Shown: piece by piece, positions 8,861 through 22,615 of the stretch
Numbering within the stretch: the stretch's first letter is position 1
How the letters are laid out: the number at the start of each line of letters is the position of its first letter
DNA from: Macrocystis pyrifera
Taxonomy: Eukaryota; Sar; Phaeophyceae; Laminariales; Laminariaceae
Reading direction: 5' to 3'
Length of the DNA: 64,000 bases
Assembly: GCA_031763025.1 (NCBI GenBank)
Contig: JASSKH010000001.1
Span: 12,007,102 to 12,071,101 of the forward strand
Program-made: the position numbers and the translations under genes
Notes under the pieces: generated by a model
What the model was told of the DNA's origin: nothing
Database searches by the model: none
Seen by the model: only the letters and a program-made list of their open reading frames with translations

Positions 8861-11800
8861 CAATTCGCATGATCCCGTTTGCCTGCATGTCGTGTCCACT
8901 CGGGAGACCCATCGGATACTTGAACTACCACCGTAACATATAGACGAAACTTGTGCACGAGATGAATACTACATTCGGGAAATATATCACAATATATGTA
9001 GCACAACTCATGGCTCAAGTCATGAACGCAATTTATTTCCCCCCCCCCCCCGACACACACCCTGGTCAGTGAAAACCTGACAAGCTCCGCCCCGGCAGTG
9101 TCGGATGCGAAGGTCTATGTTCATACGACTACGGCCATGCATTATTATAAGTACAACCCCCCCCCACACACCCCTCCGTTATTTATAACTCTACAAGATA
9201 TTACGGCAGTCATCGTACATGGACCCAATCCAACACGAATTACGTCGCAGAACGCAAGTAGAGAACTTTCACGATTTTGAGGAAGGCCCTTCGCTCCATG
9301 GAAAGAAACTTAAAATCGGAGCTTCTTCCAGATGTGTACTTCACAGCGGTTCCTTCCCAATGAGGATGGCTGGTGCTACATCACGTAACCGTCACAGAGC
9401 AATAGTCCACACGCGCATTTAAAATCAACGTGGCGGAATTGAGATCATCACGCAGGTTGAAAAATCTAGTTCATTGCGGTTAGAATTATATTGTGTTTTC
9501 TCCATCACCACGCACGGAGTTGACACATCCGTACTGTAGTTTTATATTATAAAGCAGATTTATGAATGCGACTGTTGTTTAATTTATTCAAACAATATCT
9601 CTAGCTTCTCAAAGCTCCCCTTGCTGGACGAAGAATACACTATAGACAGGACGTCTCCCTGTTTAAAATCATTATCACAGTATAAATCTGGACCGCACGA
9701 GCCTATACTAACATGTAAAAAGTATTGCAGCTTCATACATAGTGCAAAAAAGCACAAGTTCGTTACGCAACACACGAACATTCGTTACCGTTGCCCTTGA
9801 AAGGGTTGTCAAGAACTCAACTTTGTGGCCAAACGGCGAGCCTCTCTGTACATTGAACATCACGCAGGTCGCGGATGTGCATACGCCCGTTGTAACTAGC
9901 GGGGGCATGGATGTTGTAAAACTCGCCCACGTTAGGACGTATATTACAGATTTTCCCAGATAACGCTCACCTGTACCACATTGCGCTCTGCAATTACAAG
10001 AAACAATTTGAGCTTCAAGCTCATAGCCATATTTCGGACAGACTAAAGTAAGTAGCTTTAATGAATACCTTCACAGTGAACTACTGATCCGCGGAGAACC
10101 AATAATGCCTATTTTCCCTTCCTATTAAGAAGTTGCATTCGTGGTTACGTCGTCCCGGCGATTTCCGTCCTGAAGCAGACGTGGTTGGTCACAACATTAA
10201 GGTTTGGCAATGGATTCCAAGGAATTGTTTTCAGCGAGTATTGCAGATCATTTACAAGCTTAAATAACCCGAAAATTAATTACATCTTCCGGAAGTAGTT
10301 ACGGACGTCGTTGCACAACCCAAGAAGTATGCACGTTCAGGCGTTAAAATGCAACACATAATTTGTTCACCATAGGTGTGAAAATGAACTAAATATTTAG
10401 GGACATGGCAATACGTCCCATCGGGTGAGGTTGAAAGACACCAGTGAATTTTTAAGGAATGCATTGTCACAGTCCTACCACGTACCAGGGTATCTATATC
10501 TGTTGTTTATGCCCTTCTTTTATGTAATCAGTCGTCATTCTCTTAAATGACGGCATGCTATTTTCAAGGGAAAACAAGCGGAGCACTTACACCAAGTAAG
10601 TGTTGCCATGCATACGTGCAGTGTATTCCATACAAGGGAAAACATACAACTAACATGACCATGTACCCGAATGGGATAAAGTGGTTTGAAAAATCAATTT
10701 ATTCCTTCAAATTTTCAAACAAAGGAAGGCACGGTATCATGCCGTTGAATCCGTCATCGGCTAGGTAGTACCCATACCATCGAGTTGGTTCCCACCCGCC
10801 ACGAACCAGAGTCCACCTGAATGACATATGACACTGCATACGTCATGTATCGACATTAAGACATGGGCCGACAACGAGGGTAACAAACTTCGCTCCCATC
10901 CTCACGGACATCGACAGGTATGTAGAGTAACTGCTGTACGTATTTATTCATGCAAACAAGCTTTGCTCGCGCTGACTGCTGTTGTGGAAAATCACGCTCT
11001 GTGAGTAAACAGACTATTGTCGACATACCTACATCTAAATATAGGATTGGTATATAATGCATATTTCGCTAGTGGAGAACAACATAATTCACGCTATGCA
11101 TAGCTCAAATCACGAATTGACTTGTTTCACCACCCCTTCACTAACCCCCCCCCCCCCCGTGATTTGAAATTCTCCATAGTGAGACTTGATTGTTCGCCCA
11201 TGGACAAAATCCGCGATATTGATTCGTTCGCGTCCCGGTATGACAATATCCATTTTTACCTGGAACGAACGTAAGGGAAGACCGGCGCTTGTTGACAACA
11301 AACTGCATGATAGCGTTTCTCGCAGACGTATACCTTACCATATCCCCTATCTTAAACGGTGGTTCTTGGTGCCAACTAACGCCACTTTCAATCGTGGCTG
11401 ATTTCGCGTCAGAATGCAGGTTGAAATTTTCATATGTTTGAATGTGTTACTACTTTTCTGCCTGTGCCACCACGAATGCGGAGGATGTCCACGTACCGTA
11501 CATTAGATTATCGGAAGGAGCATGTAATTGTGGCTGTTATTCGTTGTACTTTAACGATATCGCCAATATTTTCACAGCTCTCATTGATATACAACTAACA
11601 AAACGACAATACAGCTCCATGTGCGATTAATAGGTAGAACACACGAACAAGAATATTATACAAGAATAATGGCACAGCTCCATGCATGGTACCAAAACAA
11701 AAAATATATTAAACGGACTGGAAATATGACACATTGTTCCAACTAGGTAAGCCAGAACTTCATCTTTCAATTTGTTTAGGCACCACAATCGCCTTTTCAT

Positions 11801-12349
11801 CTTTTGGAAATCATGCAAGTTGCTAATGTGAATACGTCGGGCGCAGTTGACGTGCATAGATGATCGAAACGTGCCTATAAACATTCTCATTGGGATTGCG
11901 ACAGGCGACGCCTTCCCGAAACATACTATGCTAAATACCCACGGAAAAACAAATGAGCATTAGCCCATCAATATTAGGGGCATACTGGTATTCAATACAC
12001 ACAACACGAACCACTGCTGTATTGTTTCATCTATGTTGATGTATTTTTCGCCGTCCAATGCGTTGTTAACGTGGTGGTTCAGTCGTCTCGACTATTTCCC
12101 TATTTTAACGAACGACGCACGGTGTGCAAGCACGAATATCATGTTTTCTTCTGAGCTCGATATGGCAGATCACCACACTCATGTTAGGAGCTAGCCTCAA
12201 CAAGTTGTGACCGATGGGTATGTCCCGCCGGATCGTAGACCACATTCTCATTCTAACAGCCCGAAGCATGAATTATCGCTTCCTAGAACGAATACATTGT
12301 TTCGAGGCAAGATGTACGATTATTCTGGCGTGTAAGTTCTTCCGTATTG
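8861..12349. other. Diverged unit sequence between units A and B
   Basis: The sequence aligns in pieces with 25300-26500, 34100-35740, 39700-40600 and 52500-53900. It includes a motif shared between 9060-9170 and 25440-25570 (CATACGACTACGGCCATGCA) and two long C runs. Frames are short and not conserved between copies. I see no gene in it. Confidence 0.5.
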
Positions 12350-12464
12350 TTTTCCCGCCTTCAGCAACAAGCTCCCGTAACGCAACACCGCATTCCGCAC
12401 TACTCATCTCCAAACCTACTACCCTTCTTACTTCACACTACATACTTTCCGAGACTCCATCACC
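12350..12464 (+). promoter_or_regulatory. Conserved upstream / 5' UTR block of gene B
   Basis: A pyrimidine- and A/C-rich stretch ends in CTCCATCACC directly before the ATG. The same ten bases precede the start of genes C, D and E, and a CAAxxAGCT-centred element lies about 90 bases further up in all four. There is no clear TATA box. Confidence 0.5.
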
Positions 12465-14200
12465 ATGCGCTTTTACGGTATCCTGGCCACCATATTCGCT
12501 GCCACCGTTGGCACTACTTCAGGTATGAACTTTTCAGAGTATATATAAAATTTGTCGTGCTTGGTTCCACAGCTGTGATAATAATTTGTTCGCACCTGCT
12601 CGTAGCAGGATGATGTAGCTGTTGCTTGTGCGGCTAACCAATGATGTCGTCCTGGGTTACACAGCGATGCCAATGAATAGCTGTAGCTACCTCTTCGAAT
12701 CAGGACGATGTGCTGAGTGTTAGCTGTCATCATGGCCCTGGAGCGCTCGGGTGCAATATTGAGCCCACTACGAAGCGCATACTAAGTATGTATACCGCAC
12801 GAAATATAATACACGCGGTATTGGAGCGTCCGGCGGTGAGGATGTCAACAATAGCGAATGAACAACGACGCGGTATCTTCCGTAGTTGTCGTAAGTCCTC
12901 GCTCGAGGTCTATTTATCACTGGCGGCATCTTGACTAATGACATAGACAAAGGGAAGACTCGGTCGCACGGAACTGATGGAGTGACTCAGAAGCTAGCGT
13001 GCGCCACGTTTGAAGGAGAGGCATCCAATTTAACATTGTGTTCAGAATCCTCTAGCCGAAAGCTTGGCCGCAACGTGCCATGCATTGACAAGAAACGCAA
13101 GAACCCCCACCTGGTGTTAAAGTATGCTATATGCTACCAACGAAATTTAACACCCGTACCTGGTACACACCTACGTTCTGCTGTATTAATGACGAGTTCT
13201 GTCGACCAAGTTCCGTTGATATATTGGTTTTATGGAGTAGCTCACAACAAAAACGTCGACCCTTGCCTATCAGCCCTTCCTGTTCAATGTCCGGAACATC
13301 GACGCCGCCTCACTCTTCGACTTCAACACATGTGATGGTGTGCCGGTTTCGGACATTCGTAACACATTTTGACAAACTCCAATCAAATACGTACATCCTA
13401 ATACTACGTGGTAACGCCGAAATCCCACGTGTTTCCATGTATACTCCTCGCGGAGGAACTTCTGAATCACCTCCACCTTCCATTGACGGAGGCAGTATTG
13501 AAAGTCCCATGGAGGTTTGCCACATCCGATATAGCAATCTGTTAACATAGGTGAGTGGTAGATATAGTGAGAAAGTCACAATGGGTATTCCTTCAAGCCC
13601 AAACATCAGCGGAAAATGCACAGTTAAGGTAGAGCCTGTCACGCGGTACTCTGTACTTCGAAGGGGTACACGGAGAAACAAATTGTTTAGAAATAGTATA
13701 CAGAGCCTACGCATATTACACGCGCACATTCAATTTTCCCGACTCACGCCGTTCACATACTAGCCCTCGTCGACGCGAGTGAACGGACCTGGGTCGAAGT
13801 CAAGGCCAATGGGTACGACACGCGGACGTCCGGGAGTGGCTGCAGCCCAAATGGTTGCGTACCGGACAACACCCGGGACAACGATATCTGGGCCAACTCT
13901 CGCTGGTCGTGCCAGGGCGATATCCTCGACAGCTCTGATGAAGACGACGGTTGCTGCATCACGTATTACTTCGAGGAGCCTCACGATATCGAGAAGATTC
14001 GAATCGCCTTCCACCTGGGCACGTCGAGAACCCGGACGCTTGACGTGTTCAACAACCATGACTACCACAGCACCATCTCGTCCAGCGGCAAAACGAACGG
14101 ATTCCAGACGTACGACCTGTACACCGATGAAACAAATGAGCTCAAGCTTTGCCTTCATTAACCTAAGCGGAACACGGACGTTTGGCTAAGCATCACCGAG
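12465..14200 (+). pseudogene. Gene B: secreted discoidin-like protein, inactivated by a premature stop
   Basis: Exon 1 (12465-12522) encodes the signal peptide MRFYGILATIFAATVGTTS and ends in phase 1 at a GTATGA donor. Intron 1 is 1,241 bp and ends at TACTAG. Exon 2 (13764-14200) is full length and carries SRWSC, GCCITY and LGTSRTRTLDVF. The conserved pair Tyr/Phe151-Asp152 has become His-stop (TAA at 14159-14161), and Trp155 has become Arg. The stop removes the last beta strand, including DVWLSITE, so a folded domain is unlikely. The splice sites and all six cysteine codons remain, so the loss looks recent. A sequencing error could mimic the stop, but the neighbouring changes argue against that. 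Confidence 0.75.
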
Positions 14201-16616
14201 GTGCGTCGCAATAGACTGTGCATTCTGTTTGTTGTATATGTGCACGACACGTATGCGTTCATCGGGTCCAATATGACACAGGGAATAGTGTCCCGAGGGT
14301 GCGGTAGCAATTGCCGTGATTGCTCTTGGCTTTTGCGACTGCTTCAATATTCTTGTATTACGAATTTCTGGCCCGTCGAAGTTTGTCGGCCGGGTGTTTG
14401 TTGATGTACAATAGGTTACAGTGAAACTTAGAATTTTTCTAACTGCTGAACATGTATGCACGCCGCTGCATCCATGTCGGTGGGAACCAAATAGAGATTA
14501 AATGCTAAATCTTGTTGTTCTCCACTGACTACCTTCATCCCCAATACTCCGGTTTGAATATGGTATCCACACTGGGTTATAGCGGCGTAAGAACAATCCA
14601 CAGTATCGAAACGGGAATCATGGATTGATGATGACCATTGTGGACTCGAAACACATCGGTCCAGATGGTCATTCCTTGTTATTCAGTTATCCATTTTCTA
14701 GGTTTCACGGGAATGGGTCATGAATGTGATCACGGGACTGCCAAAGCAGGACACAGATGCAAACAAGCGTATATCGAAAACCACGAGACATACGCTACTT
14801 GTAAACTTTTTCAAACGTTTTAGTTTCCTTGTTGCACTGTTACTGTCGTTACCGCATGGGCGCGGCCTGTCGACGTTGCCTCACGTTCACTCGGGTCTAC
14901 TGCAATATCGCAGTAGGCATGTTTTTCGTACGTTTCAAGATACCCTGGCACAGAACTACTACCCTTATGTATTTGTATCACACCTCTAATAAAATCTTGT
15001 CTTGGAGGTCAACCCTTTTGAGGCTCATTTTTCTCACTGGCAAAGGTGAGTTAAATACGTTGTACGTTGGATGCCCGTGGTAAAAACCATTTAATGGGCA
15101 TGTGCTCCCCTACCCCTCCACTCCCCGACACCATACCCGCGGGTATTCTACGTCCATTAAAATTCGACACATGACAAGAGGGGCGTCTACGCGGCAGGCT
15201 GGGGTGCTTCGCTGCAGCAGGTTCACGCCCGTTTTGTCGCTGCGCATGCTCGTAATGAACGAGGATGTCGGCAAATAGACTTCTAAAATATGACGATACT
15301 GATAAGGTGTATAAAAATTTGCAAACCAAAAGTTGTAAGTCAAGATTTACCTAACACTGGGATCACATTCGATGAACCAACAATCAACAATGTCTCGCGC
15401 ATGTCGGTAATGAGCGAGGATGTAGGCAGCGGGAGGCCGTCAATGTGGTGGTACTGCCGAGGCGTGCATTGAAAACATTAGTGTCTTAGCTAAGAGAAAA
15501 AAACACCGGAAGTCGATGAACCAGATACAAATAAATGACGCCATCCAGCACCCTGTTTCAAACCTGGCGCATTGCATAAATCTATCATATAACTGCATTG
15601 CACAGAGTTGGCCATAGAGTACCTAAAAGGCCGACTCCGACGTGCTTAACGTGCCTATCGCGTATAGTTATATGATGTTACCTTTCCGTACCCCCTGTTG
15701 TTACATGTTACATGCCGGTACGTTTTAATAAAACGACAGCAACAACAGGACTAATTTGAATAGAAAACTTCTACGTTGCTCTATTTACAGCATTTTTCTA
15801 TTTACTGTTGTATTTAATTCTTCAACATGATTGAAAACGTTGCTGTCAACCACGAACAGCAGCATAGAAAAGGCACGATGACGATGAAAAAACGGAGAAA
15901 CATTCGTGGATATGTACGAGCTACACACTACACGTAAGCACTAACCGAGTCCCGTTGTACTCAAACCTGGGCATCGCCTGGTGAACGTGACAATACACTT
16001 CGTTGAACTAACCTGCATCTCCGATGCTGTGCCATAGACTGATGTTTTGCTATTTGCACGATTACAGAAGATGCTTGAATTCAGAACAATGCTTGAAACA
16101 TTTTTTGAAAACTTTGCACACGTTCCCTGGACGCAATTCGAGCCGGAAAACATTACCCTCGGCAGGGTCGGTTTGGGCAACCAAGGCGGCGTGAGTCGGG
16201 CAACCAGTACACCGAAAGGTGGACCTCAATATATGTTTGCTGTTCGCGGCTGAAGACCTCGAACAAAATATTCTTTCACACGGCTGAAGATCAACCTCGC
16301 AGGCCATGTTGTACGAAGTACATATTTATCTGCGAGTACATACTCGTAGTCGTTGATAGCGTTTGGATATCCCTCAAATACTACATAATAGTAAGTAATT
16401 CGGTTTTCTACCAGGTGTCATCAGTGTGTTTACCCGGGCAATTAATATATAGTTCAATGCACCAACGGTGAAATTTTCCGGAATATAAAACAGCGATATG
16501 CCATGGACGCTAACAAAGTTCGTTGCATGATATTTGGAAAACGGCCAAGATACGACACCGGCGACAGGTACTACCTTGCACACGTCAATACGACACTTTA
16601 ACGAAACGTACCCGTC
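14201..16616. other. Downstream unit sequence of gene B, no confirmed gene
   Basis: The sequence follows the same block order as after gene A: a GC-rich block near 15180-15260, then a block near 15720-16300. Frames are broken between copies. An exon-like block lies at 14702-14823. Confidence 0.5.
14702..14823 (+). other. Possible exon 3 of gene B
   Basis: The block follows a polypyrimidine-like stretch and a TTTTCTAG acceptor, and aligns with 2138-2260. Its frame reads with the conserved pattern C-D-H-G-T-A-K-A-x-H-x-C and E-T-Y-A-x-C, then stops at TAG 14821-14823. As after gene A, the phase does not fit exon 2. The host gene is itself broken upstream. Confidence 0.22.
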
Positions 16617-17220
16617 CTGCTTGTTTGGCTTACCTTTGCAACGACTACCACTCACGTCCAAAAAATGAAACCCGAGTAGTGGTTGGTGTTGTCATAGTCC
16701 AGCGCCCGCTACACGCTTTCTAAGCTTGTGATATGCTTATTCACAGCCAGACCGGGCACGGTCCCGTTAGACCACTTCTCACCAACTACGTGTAACGTTT
16801 TCCGCGGAGATCTGATGACGTTGGGTGCAAGACAGAATGCCTCTATTGTCCGGTAACAGGGGCGCAGACGTCAGAAATCACCTAACAGTCCAGAGTGATG
16901 TGGCTCAGCTGTTTTCGTTAACCGATTTCCAAGTGAAATTGATCGTATCCGTTCTGCTTGTTTGACTTACCTTTACAACTACTACCACTCAAATATATAA
17001 CATGAAACCCAAGTAGTGGTTGGTGTTGTCATAATCCATCGCCCGCTACACGCTTTCGAACCTTGTGGTATGCTGATTCACAGCCAGACCAGACACGGTC
17101 CCGTTAGACCAGTTCTCACAGACTGCGTGTTACGTTTTTCGCTGAGATCAGATGACGTTGGATGTAAGACAGAAGGCTGATGTTGTTCAGTAACAGGGAC
17201 ACAGACGTCAGAAATCACCC
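16617..17220. repeat. Local tandem duplication (offset about 337 bp) in unit B
   Basis: The stretch from about 16617 to 16885 is repeated at about 16958-17220. Both carry the block AGTAGTGGTTGGTGTTGTCA, the CACAGCCAGACC motif (16742 and 17079) and CAGACGTCAGAAATCACC. Other units have a single copy. The two arms have diverged clearly. Confidence 0.65.
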
Positions 17221-17924
17221 AACAAGAGTCACCCCACGGTAGGGGTTGCACTTTTTGGGCAAAAAGTTTCTGACCAATTGAGTTCATTAAGTGAGGAACT
17301 ACCGGTTAGGAAGAAAAAAATACTCGCACATTCGTTTTAGAATTAGCGCATACAAGTGCCGGTCGGATGGCCCGACCGAAATTCTTCCAAGTATTGTATC
17401 GGGTGAGATATTGAGTTCCTAATGTGAGGGACTCAGGAACGTCGGGTGCATCCCTACCGTCGGATGGCTCACAAGCAAGAGTGATGTGGCTCATTTGTTC
17501 TCGTTACCCGATTCTCAAGGGAATTTGATTGCAAGACCGAAGGATTGAGAAACACGTGGTGTGGGCTGCCACTTCGAAGACGTGGTTAACGCGGAGGTGA
17601 CCTATTGATATTCAAAAAGGACGATAGATGAGATGATTATTTAGGGTGCCAGCATGGGCGTTCACGATGCCCTTTGCTGAGGATCTGAGGATGCCGCGAC
17701 GACGCCACTTAAATATGAAGCTATACCAGGGCCTTAATCTATCAGAGCAAGTTGGTCGAGAAACGTGCGTAATATTATGAAAGCGATTGAGTCACCCACA
17801 TGCATCCCCCGTTTGAATAACGGGGTGATTTAACGATGCCCACCGTAAGCTTTCTCTTAGATGTACATCCTGTAAGCTAGAGGCTCAGGTTTTTGTCCTG
17901 ACGACTCGTTGATCGTATGTTGTT

Positions 17925-18110
17925 TGCGCTCGACTCTGCCTCGCCCTTCGATGAATCGTCCAGGTGGAGATCTTGGTGCAGTAAGGCTTCCACCAACTCG
18001 GAAGGGCCTAGACACCGTAAAGCAAGCTGGGAAAATGCCACGCGCCGCCTGTTTTCAAGCTTCGTTTCGTCTTCTTGTGTTCCAACAACCGTGTTTTCAA
18101 CAAGAACTGG
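17925..18110. repeat. Unit block 'G', copy in unit B
   Basis: Homologous to 4790-4975. The plus frame reads RPGGDLGAV then LDTVKQAGK. The minus frame is also open across the whole block. Confidence 0.35.
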
Positions 18111-19370
18111 CACAGTGCGCTAGCTTTTGTTCTGAAGTAAGAGTATCTCAGTGAATGTATTTCATCGACGTGGTGCGCGCATTACTGTAGGCTGAACTCA
18201 AATACAATGTCGATCATTACGCCGACGGGTGATTGAAGTCTTCTTTTTACGTGAAGTGACCTTGGCACTGCTTGTAAGTATATTCCAAAACATGGCTTAC
18301 CGCAAAATCTTCGCTTTCGATACGTTTGATGTGTTCTTACGTTGTGCGCTGTCCCACAAGAACTTTTTATTGGCCAACATTCTTCATGATCGTGGTCCTG
18401 TCCTTATCTGTACTCTGTAGTCCGACCGCTGCGGTTGCTTCCTCGTAACGAATTTGTTGCCCACCACGTAATCAGCGTTACGGCGAGGGCATTTCGTACG
18501 ACGGGATTGGTGCTTGATGTAGTTGGAGTCGGTGGGCGGTTGTACGAATCGATCATGGGCTGTTTTGTCCTTCTTGAACGTAAGGTATACCATAGCGTGG
18601 GTGCCGACGCACATAGATTGACTTGGTCAGGCGTCAGAGCTCCATCAGGCCCAACAGGCATGATGAACGTCGAACGTGGGAAGTAGGCGTGATACTTGTT
18701 TTCAGCAGTTAGTTGACAATACGTGGCACATATACGTATTGTTTGTTAATATCGCCACCAATCATCTATCAAAGAAACGATTAAGATATATGTTGTGATA
18801 TATACAGAAAAACGCAGTCGTGAAGTTGATGTGTCAAGTCAGTTCGAAGGGTAGTGTTCCTTGAAAGCTGCGAAATTGTCTGTAAAAATTCGACTTCGCA
18901 CCCCCCTCCTCCTCACGCTTTCCAGTAAAGAAGGATCAGGGTGACCATGCTCTTGTCGATTTGAAAATACCTTCTACATACAGACTGTAATCAATGGGGC
19001 GTTCGAATATTCAAAGCATGCTACACGTCGCTGCCTGCTGGGCTTGTGAGCTAAATAGTGCATGTGATCACAGCTTGCTTCGAGGGTTGTCCACAGAAGG
19101 CTAAGCTTCTCTGACAATATCCGAGCGAATGTCGTCTGTCTCATCATGTGAATAGCGGAAGACCTACTTTGTGTCTCGATCTTGTAGGTTCAATGATGTT
19201 CGTTATGACACAATTCCTACGTGTACACCACGTTTGCGGGTGGTATTCCCCTCTGCTTTCGTTGGCACTAACAGCGAAATAATAATCGGTTTGCGACATT
19301 TCCATTTTTCGACGTTGGCGACTACGGAGATATGAGTGCGACGTTCAAGGCACGGCTGTTGTCAAGTCTT
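18111..19370. other. Unit B sequence, no gene
   Basis: Includes the older relative of the R repeat (about 18600-18735) and a stretch from 18830 matching 46780-47310. No supported reading frame was found. Confidence 0.45.
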
Positions 19371-19374
19371 ACTA

Positions 19375-19810
19375 TTAATAAAAAGCGACCTTCTTGCATC
19401 TTGATATGTTGACAATATTGTATATTGCGTGTTCTTCAAATTGAGCGTATATTTCCAATCGTCGACGTTTAGCACAACCAGTGTCTGTGCTGATTCTTCA
19501 ATCCTAGAGGAGTACAAGTTGTGTGGTCGTAAAACTTTGCCGTTCAAAAAAGCCGACGCTGAGGTTGGCGGAACGTCTCTCGGCGGTCTCATGTGGGAGG
19601 CGGCTGCGAGAAAGAGCCTTCCTTAGAAGGAACACCACGGATGACACGCGAAGTAGAGCTGACGCTGCCCTGGCATAGAAGCTGCAAACGCTACCTCTGT
19701 CCAAAAGGGACGAAATCAAGATCAAATGGGCGCTCTATAAGTTGTCAGGGGTTAGGATAAAGTCTCCTACGAGTTAGGCTGGAAGTACAAGTGATGAGTA
19801 AAAAAAAACA
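19375..19810 (+). mobile_element. Retroposon 3' fragment with A-tail (possible LINE or SINE tail)
   Basis: Native unit sequence stops near 19370 and resumes near 19820 with a second copy of block sequence, so this segment sits at a junction. Its last 105 bases (about 19704-19808) match the tail of the SINE at 53521-53621: an AAGGGACGA motif, then CTCCTACGAG, GGCTGGAA and AAGTGATGA before a run of A. No reverse transcriptase motif is visible. The body could be the truncated 3' end of a LINE or of another SINE. Confidence 0.45.
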
Positions 19811-19819
19811 AAAATGCAG

Positions 19820-22080
19820 CAGCATAGCAAATGCACGATGCCGATGAAACAACTGGGAAAAATTAGCAGATACGCACGAGCTACACACATGAATGAAAAA
19901 CGAGCTTTGTTGTACTTGAACCTGGGGTGGCCTGGTGTACGCGAAAATACACTTCGTTCAACCAACCTGCATTTTCGATGCTGTGTCATGGACTGATGTA
20001 TTTCGATGTCACCAGTAGATGCTTGAAGCGACATGATTGAATTTAAGTGGAAACAAAAATAGGAAACTTGCACACGTTCCCTGCACGCAATGTGAACCGG
20101 CAAAGAGTACCCCCGGCAAGATCGGTTTTGTTAGCGAGGTAGGGTGAGTCCGGCTGACCGCACATCCCAAAGGGGAGCAAAGTTTACGTTTGATACTTGC
20201 GGCTGAAGACCTAGAAGTAAATCTACTTCCACACGGCTGAGGATCAACCTCATGGGTTATGATGTACGAAGGTCATATTGTATCCGCGAGTACGTACTCG
20301 TAGTCGTCGATAACGTTTGGATAGCCCTCAAAGTCTACCTTGTACGTACATGTATATTGGATATTCGGCTTTTGGCTAGATGTCATCAGTGTGTTTACCC
20401 GAGAAATCAAAAACTATTTCAGTGCACTATCGGTGAAAGTTTCTGGAATATAAAACCACGAAATGCCATGGACGCCAACAAAATTGGTCGCACAATGTAT
20501 GGAAAACAAGCAGGAAGCGACGCCGGCGAAAATGACTACCTTGCACACGCCAATTCCATACTTTAACAAATCGCATGCCTTCTGGTTGTTTGCCTTAATC
20601 TTTGCAACGACTATCGCTCAAGTCCTAAATATGAAACCTGGGCAGTCGATGTTTTTTTTGTCATAATCCCGCGATCTCTACAGGTTTTCGAACCTTGTGA
20701 TAATCTTCACAGCCAGACCGGGCCACCAGGTCTAACATACTACGTATTACTTTCTTCATTGAGATCGAATGCCGTGGCATGTAAGACAGCGTGCCGGTGT
20801 TGTTCAGCAACGGGGTCGCAGACGTCGCAAATCACTCATGAAGCCCGAGTGGTGTGGTTCAGTTATACTCGTTGCCCGATGTCCAAGTGAATTTGATTGC
20901 AAGCTCATACGGTCCAGAAAAAACAACACTGTTGTGGGCTGCCTCAAGGAAAACATGTGTAACGCCGAGGCGACCTATTGATGTTCAAATTGACCATTGA
21001 TTTGTTTTGGGTGTCAGCTTGGATGTCCACGACGCGTCGTGCTGAAGATCTGAGGATGCCGCGACGATGTCACCAAAGATCAAACCGCCGGGACCTTAAT
21101 CTATCAGAGTATCTGGACACACGTGCCCAACGCTATGATTGATCCACGTCTCATACAGCTCAAGTCAGTCGCCCATGTCCATCCCCCTTCTGGATGAGGG
21201 GGTGGTATCACGATGTCTACCGCAAGATATATATTGTCTGCCCATCCTGTGAACTACGGTTGGGGTAAAAGTGTTTAGTCCAGACGGCGCGTTTATCACC
21301 TGTTGTTTACGCTCGACTCTCCTACACCCCTATATGTATCGTCCAGGTGGAGATCTTGGTGAAGTAACGCTTCCATCATCTCGGAACGGCCTGGACACCG
21401 TAAAGCAGGCTGGGAAACAGCCACGTGCCATCATTTTACACACTGCGCCTCGTCGTTTTGTGTCCAAAGAATCGTGGCTTCAACGATGACTGGTCGAGTT
21501 AGCTAGCTGTGGTTTAAACGAACGAGTGTAGTGGCTGTATTCCGTCGAGGTTTGTGCGTGCAATACTGTAGGCCGCTCTCAAAAACATGTATTCGATCAT
21601 TACCCGGAGATTTGATTGAGACCCCCTTTTCGCGTAAAATGAGGTTGGCATTCCATGTGGAGACATGCAACAATGTGGCAACTACCCACTAATTGCATGC
21701 GAAAGAATCGGCAACATCTGGAAATTTCATATAACTCCGACGCATACCTTGACTGCTCCGGTTTGTCTTTAAAAGTTTACCCGACGAAATTTACTGCCAA
21801 ACAATTATTGGTTTGGTTCGGACTGATCAGCGATGTTGTTTTTTGCTCTGAGTCACGCACTTCCTTGTTACGCAATGCACCAACGCGATAAGTTTTGGAC
21901 GTGTTTTCTACGCACAATCTTCCAGCGTTGCACGGCGATTCGGAGCCCTGTCGACGTGGACTGCCACTACCGGATATATGAAGAAGCAGGAGTAGACTGA
22001 GAGAAAGGTTCATATCACGTACTACTGTGTAAGAGGTCGTTGCACCGACGTGGTTCGGTACGTGCTCCACGTAGATATGT
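19820..22080. repeat. Partial second copy of unit-B downstream sequence
   Basis: This aligns in order with about 15860-18110, including the hairpin motif near 20708 and block G at 21300-21490. It is a partial tandem duplication without the gene exons. Divergence is high, so it is old. Confidence 0.5.
21300..21490. repeat. Unit block 'G', copy in the partial unit
   Basis: The plus frame reads RPGGDLGEV then LDTVKQAGKQPR; the minus frame reads EALLHQDLHLDD. It is the closest copy to 4790-4975 by eye. Confidence 0.35.
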
Positions 22081-22615
22081 AAACAACAGTCAGCCTAACC
22101 GAGGAAATCAGGTACGTGCAACTATATACCATGAATAAACAACGTGTGCACAATTATCGTGGCGTTAGTAGCTGCCGGCAATCAGTCACCGGGGGTATAC
22201 TCCTTGTGCGGTGTAATCAAACTGGTCTTAGGTCTTTCTGTAAAACCGGACGAGGCAGTCTTCTGTATCAGGCCCGAGGTACACATGACTATAGTCAGCA
22301 GCAACATAGGACAAAGCTGTTCAGTTTTGGCCCGCAACTAACCACAGCATGAGGTCCTTTCGAAACACATGCAAAACGTACCGCTGCCGTAGGTATATAT
22401 GGTGTACTGCCGTAGCAATGGAGTACGTGACCAAGACAGATCTGTGCTTAGTTGATCAATATGTGTCGTAATCGCGATAGATAGTTGTGATCGGTTCGTA
22501 GACCGCACGAACGGACGGCAGACAAAAACCGTCCGCGTTGTTCAGCTTTCAGTCTGACCCCTGAAATATTCGCTTTTGGATGAAACGCTTGATCGGAAAC
22601 AATACACAAGCCTTT
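22081..22615. other. Unit sequence with no gene
   Basis: I see no coding frame, RNA gene or clear repeat in this stretch. Confidence 0.35.
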
